Assembly: GCA_002305915.1 (NCBI GenBank)
Contig: DBRJ01000013.1
Span: 1-8,917, forward strand
DNA from: Pelotomaculum sp. UBA1371
Lineage (GTDB): Bacteria; Bacillota; Desulfotomaculia; Desulfotomaculales; Pelotomaculaceae
Direction of reading: 5' to 3'
DNA: 8,917 nucleotides
Shown: piece after piece, positions 6,087 to 8,917 of the stretch
Numbering within the stretch: position 1 is the first letter of the stretch
Layout of the letters: the number at the start of each line of letters is the position of its first letter
The notes under the pieces: generated by a model
Databases searched by the model: none
The model's input: the letters and a program-made list of their open reading frames with translations, nothing else
What the model was told of the DNA's origin: nothing
Position numbers and translations under genes: made by a program

Positions 6087-7073
6087 ATGAATGTACTTGT
6101 TACCGGCGGGGCCGGGTACATTGGAAGCCATACCGTCCGGGAACTGGTCCGGAGAAAACACCGCGTGGTTGTGCTGGACAACCTCAGCAGGGGTCACGGC
6201 CCGGCTGTCAGCGGAGCCCGCCTGGTGCGGGGGGACATTTGCGACCGGGAGCTGCTGGGGGAGCTTCTGGCCCGGGAGAAAATTGAAGCGGTGCTGCACT
6301 TTGCAGCCAGCAGCCTGGTGGGCGAGTCGGTCCGCTTTCCGTCGGAATACTACAACAATAACGTGGTGAAGGGTTTGTCCCTTTTTGACACACTGGCCGG
6401 GGCCGGGGTGCGCAGCCTGGTTTTTTCCTCCACTGCCGCCGTCTATGGTGAGCCGCGGGAGATACCCATTCCGGAAGAGCACGCCACGGACCCGACAAAT
6501 CCCTACGGGGCTACCAAACTGGCCCTGGAGGGGGCTTTGCGCTGGTACGGCGAGGCATACGGTATGCGCTGGATCTCCTTGCGCTACTTTAACGCGGCCG
6601 GCGCCGATCCCGCGGGGGACATCGGGGAGGATCATGATCCCGAGACTCACCTGATCCCGCTGGTCTTAAAGGTGGCCCTGGGGCATAAGCCCCACCTGGA
6701 TGTTTTCGGCTCCGACTACCCGACCCCGGACGGTACCTGCGTCCGGGACTACATCCACGTCAACGACCTGGCCGTCGCCCATATCCTGGCCCTGGAGGCG
6801 CTGGCTGCGGGGGCTTCTTCCACAGTCTACAACCTGGGGAACGGAAACGGCTATTCCGTCCTGGAGGTAATCCGGGCCGCCGAAGCAGTGACGGGCAGGC
6901 CCGTCCCGGTACGCTACGCGGCGCGGCGGCCCGGGGACCCGCCGGCGCTGGTGGCCGGGGCGGCTAAAATAAAAAGGGAACTGGGCTGGCGGCCCCGTTT
7001 TGAGAGCCTGCAGGCCATGCTTGAGACGGCCTGGCGCTGGCACAGCGGTCATCCCCGGGGGTTTAAGGGATAA
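6087..7073 (+). CDS. galE: UDP-glucose 4-epimerase
   Basis: GalE interconverts UDP-glucose and UDP-galactose using bound NAD, linking galactose use, cell-surface sugars and the UDP-glucose pool. The 328 residues are a typical length for an extended short-chain dehydrogenase. Visible marks are the NAD-binding TGGAGYIGSH (6-15), the active-site SSTAAVYG (114-121) with S115/T116, YGATK (Y140, K144, the catalytic pair), RYFNAAGADP (166-175), THLIPLVL (187-194) and DYIHVNDLA (221-229). The ATG at 6087 has AGGAGG seven bases upstream; a longer frame from 6045 would overlap the promoter, so I rejected it. The stop is one base before the next gene's ATG, so the two are almost certainly cotranscribed. 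A link to trehalose synthesis through UDP-glucose is possible, but pairing with an envelope gene suggests cell-surface sugars. Confidence 0.94.
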   Translation: MNVLVTGGAGYIGSHTVRELVRRKHRVVVLDNLSRGHGPAVSGARLVRGDICDRELLGELLAREKIEAVLHFAASSLVGESVRFPSEYYNNNVVKGLSLFDTLAGAGVRSLVFSSTAAVYGEPREIPIPEEHATDPTNPYGATKLALEGALRWYGEAYGMRWISLRYFNAAGADPAGDIGEDHDPETHLIPLVLKVALGHKPHLDVFGSDYPTPDGTCVRDYIHVNDLAVAHILALEALAAGASSTVYNLGNGNGYSVLEVIRAAEAVTGRPVPVRYAARRPGDPPALVAGAAKIKRELGWRPRFESLQAMLETAWRWHSGHPRGFKG

Positions 7074-7074
7074 A

Positions 7075-8220
7075 ATGCTCTCCGGTAAACGAATAATTGT
7101 TCTTACATTTTTGCTGGCTCTTTGTCTCCTGGCGCTGCCGGCGGGAAGGCGGGCGGCCGGCGAAGGCGAAGCTCCCGGCGCCGTAAGCCCGGAGGACCGC
7201 CTGGAGGCGCTGGCCAGGCAGGCCGAACTGGAACGGCGGAAAGGGGAGCTGGCTGCCGAACTGCTGGACTGGGACGTTAAAATCGAGGCTGCCCGTCAGG
7301 ATCAGGAGCAGCTGCTCCTGGAGATCCAGCAGGCGGAGCGTTCCCTGGCCGGGGCCGAAACCAGCCTGGGGGAAAGCCGGGCACGTTTGGACGAAGGCAT
7401 GGAAGACCTGGGGCGGTGGGTCAACCATTTATACCGTTATGGTCAGATATCCTATCTGGAGGTAGTTCTCGAAGCAAAAAGCTTTAGTGAATTTGTAGAA
7501 CGCGCCGGACTGGTTGTTACGGTTATATCTGCCCAGGCAGAGCTGCTGGACGAGGTGCGGGACCGGGCTGCCCGGCTGGAGGCGCAGTTGGAGGCCCTCC
7601 GGCAGGCCAGGGCTTTGCTTGATCAAAAAAACGCTGCCCTGGCCGGCCGGATCCGGGAAATGGACGACTACAGGGCGGGGCGGGAGGTGTTTCTCAACGA
7701 ACTCAAGGAGCAGTCCGCCGGCCTGGCGGAGAGTATTGTCGAAAGGGAAACACTTCTCTTCCGTTCCCTGGACTCCTTGCAATATTTGTTGAAGCACCTC
7801 GATTCCCTGCCCTGGCACAACCTGACTCCGGACACCTTTTCCCTGGCCGGAAATAAAATGCGTCTGGAGTTCAAGGACCAGGAGGTCAACAGGGTCTTTT
7901 TCGGGCAGGGTGACCCGGCCCTGGCCGGGTTGTCCGTGCACTGCGCCCCGGGCCTGTTTTCTATTTCCGGAACGGCTGCCGCCGGAGCCGGAAGCGCTGA
8001 TTTTAAAATTGAGGGGAATTTTGAACCCCGGGGAAGGGGAAGGGTGAGCTTCCAGCCCGGGCGCATGTACCTGTCCGGTGTGCCTGTAAGCAGTGAAGTT
8101 CTGGGGTTTATCGCCGGGGAGGAATTGCTGGAGATTGATTTCGGGAGCTTTTTACAGGATTACCGTTTGTCTGAAATCCGGCCGGAGGAGGGCAAACTGG
8201 TGGTGTTTATAACTGGCTGA
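7075..8220 (+). CDS. Secreted PcsB/CwlO-like coiled-coil protein with an unassigned C-terminal domain
   Basis: 381 residues. The N-terminus is a signal peptide (KR then a hydrophobic run to about residue 21, LPAG), so it is exported. Residues about 40-110 and 150-240 are heptad-rich, charged coiled coil. Between them, LGRWVNHLYRYGQISYLEVV (112-131) and AKSFSEFVERAGLV (134-147) match the hinge region of the PcsB/CwlO/EnvC coiled-coil family. Those proteins work with FtsEX in cell-wall cleavage. The usual CHAP, NlpC/P60 or M23 peptidase is absent. Instead, residues about 251-381 form a beta-rich region (MRLEFKDQEVNRVFF, GRVSFQPGRMYLSGVPVSS, EGKLVVFITG) that faintly resembles the lipid-binding DUF2993/YpmS type; I am not sure of that. 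It would be a structural or regulatory envelope protein. The start lies one base past the galE stop with only a weak SD (AAGGGA), so translation is probably coupled. No FtsEX genes are in view. Confidence 0.82.
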   Translation: MLSGKRIIVLTFLLALCLLALPAGRRAAGEGEAPGAVSPEDRLEALARQAELERRKGELAAELLDWDVKIEAARQDQEQLLLEIQQAERSLAGAETSLGESRARLDEGMEDLGRWVNHLYRYGQISYLEVVLEAKSFSEFVERAGLVVTVISAQAELLDEVRDRAARLEAQLEALRQARALLDQKNAALAGRIREMDDYRAGREVFLNELKEQSAGLAESIVERETLLFRSLDSLQYLLKHLDSLPWHNLTPDTFSLAGNKMRLEFKDQEVNRVFFGQGDPALAGLSVHCAPGLFSISGTAAAGAGSADFKIEGNFEPRGRGRVSFQPGRMYLSGVPVSSEVLGFIAGEELLEIDFGSFLQDYRLSEIRPEEGKLVVFITG

Positions 8221-8226
8221 CCGGCT

Positions 8227-8264
8227 AAAAAAAATACGTCCAACAGCCCGTAAACTTATGGACG
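8227..8264 (-). terminator. Minus-facing intrinsic terminator after the coiled-coil gene
   Basis: CGTCCA (8237-8242) and TGGACG (8259-8264) form a 6-bp stem with a 16-base loop. On the minus strand the hairpin is followed by TA and eight T's (the A-run at 8227-8234), which fits a terminator for transcripts coming from the right. On the plus strand an A-run follows, so it would not end the coiled-coil gene. Confidence 0.45.
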
Positions 8265-8299
8265 CAAAAAATATTAAACTTATAGGAAAGGAGTTATGC

Positions 8300-8440
8300 T
8301 TGTTACCTTTCTTGAGCAATTTCCATGCCAGTTACAGCGGGGTGGTCCAGTTAAAAATTAGGGTATATTTGTCCCAATTTGTCACAAGATGTAGCAAGTA
8401 TGTTCCAAAGACTAACAAAAAAGCTGTCCAAATGGATTGA
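8300..8440 (+). CDS. Possible 46-residue protein, unknown
   Basis: A TTG at 8300 lies six bases after a good SD (AAAGGAG, 8287-8293) and opens 46 codons ending at TGA. The product is basic at its C-terminus (KYVPKTNKKAVQMD) and matches nothing I know. The ATG at 8258 in the same frame has no SD; the ATG at 8296, in another frame, is only two bases from the SD. Tandem terminators follow at 8484-8556. The AT-rich, non-GC codon use is unlike the neighbouring genes, so it may be a chance ORF or a remnant. Confidence 0.2.
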   Translation: MLPFLSNFHASYSGVVQLKIRVYLSQFVTRCSKYVPKTNKKAVQMD

Positions 8441-8483
8441 TAATTATTTCCTGTATGGGTGAAAAGGTTTAATTCTCATTGTT

Positions 8484-8517
8484 AATGCCGCTGCCCAGGG
8501 CCCGGGCATTTGTTTTT
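8484..8517 (+). terminator. First of two tandem plus-strand terminators
   Basis: AATGCC (8484-8489) pairs with GGCATT (8505-8510). A smaller GCC/GGC stem lies inside, and TGTTTTT follows. It is weaker than the next hairpin because of the interior loop. It would end transcripts from the galE/coiled-coil operon about 260-290 bases after the last stop. Confidence 0.5.
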
Positions 8518-8522
8518 CCGGC

Positions 8523-8556
8523 AAGCAGTTTCTTTTAGGAAGCTGTTTTTTTGTTT
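8523..8556 (+). terminator. Second, stronger tandem plus-strand terminator
   Basis: CAGTTTCT (8526-8533) pairs with GGAAGCTG (8538-8545) around a four-base loop TTTA, including two G-U pairs. The pairing extends by about three further pairs at the base. Seven T's (8546-8552) and then GTTTG follow. This is a good intrinsic terminator. Confidence 0.7.
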
Positions 8557-8569
8557 GTACCGGGAAATG

Positions 8570-8687
8570 TTTGGACCAGGCACCTTTGCGAAGGGCCATC
8601 CCCCTCGCCCCCCCCTGCCGGGCACGGTTGTTCTCCTGACCCGGGGGAGAGGTAGAAAAAACCCTGTCTCCGTGCTTTGGAGCCAAA
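8570..8687 (+). other. GC-rich island with nested complementarity, possible structured RNA
   Basis: TTTGG (8570-8574) can pair with CCAAA (8683-8687). Inside lie a compact hairpin CCTT-TGCG-AAGG (8583-8594) and a longer-range stem GCACGG (8622-8627) with CCGTGC (8670-8675). That stem encloses a further TCTCC-type/GGAGA-type pairing. I recognise no riboswitch or known RNA consensus. GC-rich DNA folds easily by chance, so confidence is low. The strand is assumed. Confidence 0.15.
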
Positions 8688-8784
8688 ATTATCAGAAGGT
8701 AAGGACTTTGTTTTATTTTTTTTCGAATTTTCTGTATTAAGGCATGTATTTTGCTAATCTTTATAGTTAGTCAATTCGCAAGTT

Positions 8785-8913
8785 TCAAAGTATTTCAGGT
8801 TTAGTGTTTTGTTTTAGCAGATTAACCTTTTCTGTAAGGTCTTTGATCAGTCCAGGGCTGATTTTAAGACAGGTATCTGCCGGGGATCTAGAACCAGTAT
8901 GTTTTTTAAGTTT
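8785..8913 (-). pseudogene. ORF fragment without a start codon, unknown
   Basis: Read on the minus strand from 8913, 42 codons are open down to TGA at 8785-8787, ending LIKDLTEKVNLLKQNTKPEIL. The end looks like a natural helical protein C-terminus. A TAA in the same frame at 8914-8916 cuts it off, and there is no ATG, GTG or TTG inside. It could be the decayed 3' end of a gene, possibly a transposase, lying mostly to the right. A plus-strand frame is also open here, so chance is a real alternative. Confidence 0.2.
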
Positions 8914-8917
8914 TTAA

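Larger units (their letters stand above)
8221..8917. other. 697-base right tail with no convincing full gene
   Basis: Mostly AT-rich, with a GC-rich island at about 8575-8685. From left to right it holds the minus-facing terminator, one possible small ORF, two plus-facing terminators, the possibly structured island, a T-rich stretch (8709-8724), and a minus-strand ORF fragment at the edge. Each is listed separately. I see no intact mobile element and no clear inverted repeat ends. Confidence 0.6.

Noticed and set aside
5913..6650. Minus-strand ORF of 245 codons opposite galE
   Set aside because: It crosses the galE promoter and terminator, and galE itself has all epimerase motifs.
7000..7074. 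Upstream start extending the coiled-coil gene into galE
   Set aside because: It would put 25 Arg/Pro-rich shadow residues ahead of a clean signal peptide. The ATG at 7075 starts directly at the signal sequence.
8484..8724. Known structured RNAs (6S, SRP, tmRNA, c-di-GMP, TPP, cobalamin, T-box)
   Set aside because: I looked for the conserved core sequences of each and found none.
8444..8740. ORFs of 80 (minus) and 76 (plus) codons in the right tail
   Set aside because: Neither has an SD, both run through terminator hairpins or the GC-rich island, and their translations are unlike proteins.

Overview
The window looks like chromosomal DNA from a moderately GC-rich Gram-positive anaerobe of the Clostridia. 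This is an inference, not a measurement. The cues are strong Shine-Dalgarno (SD) sites of AAGGAGG type, TTG/GTG starts, a lipobox lipoprotein, extended -10 promoters (TGnTATAAT) and a PcsB-like coiled-coil envelope protein. A Peptococcaceae-type host (Pelotomaculum/Desulfotomaculum group) would fit, but I cannot confirm it. Genes are GC-rich. The two long gaps, 2530-3127 and 8221-8917, are mostly AT-rich.

Left block, minus strand (1-2529): a GH77 4-alpha-glucanotransferase gene (malQ) is followed, with an 11-base overlap, by the start of a maltooligosyltrehalose trehalohydrolase gene (treZ) that runs off the left edge. This is an alpha-glucan/trehalose operon. A 598-base AT-rich gap separates it from a plus-strand lipoprotein of unknown function (3128-4000), which has an extended -10 promoter and a palindrome overlapping its -35.

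Middle block: a plus-strand TreT-type trehalose glycosyltransferring synthase (4176-5393) converges on a minus-strand protein with multiple zinc ribbons (5464-5853). The short space between them holds an 8-base tandem repeat and a perfect 10-bp inverted repeat. A strong plus-strand terminator with no obvious upstream plus-strand gene comes next.

Right block, plus strand: galE (6087-7073, UDP-glucose 4-epimerase) is followed one base later by a secreted PcsB/CwlO-like coiled-coil protein (7075-8220). This protein has no peptidase domain. In its place is a beta-rich C-terminal domain that I cannot assign.

The right tail (8221-8917) has no convincing full gene. It holds a minus-facing terminator, a possible 46-codon ORF, two tandem plus-facing terminators, a GC-rich island that could fold into an RNA, and an ORF fragment with no start at the right edge.

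Taken together, the window joins two trehalose routes: release from glucan ends (TreZ, presumably with TreY outside the window) and direct transfer from a nucleotide sugar (TreT). MalQ remodels the maltooligosaccharides and GalE acts in UDP-hexose metabolism. I see no CRISPR array, tRNA, rRNA or intact insertion sequence. The best candidates for something undescribed are the coiled-coil protein with its non-enzymatic tail, the unassigned lipoprotein and the structured right tail.
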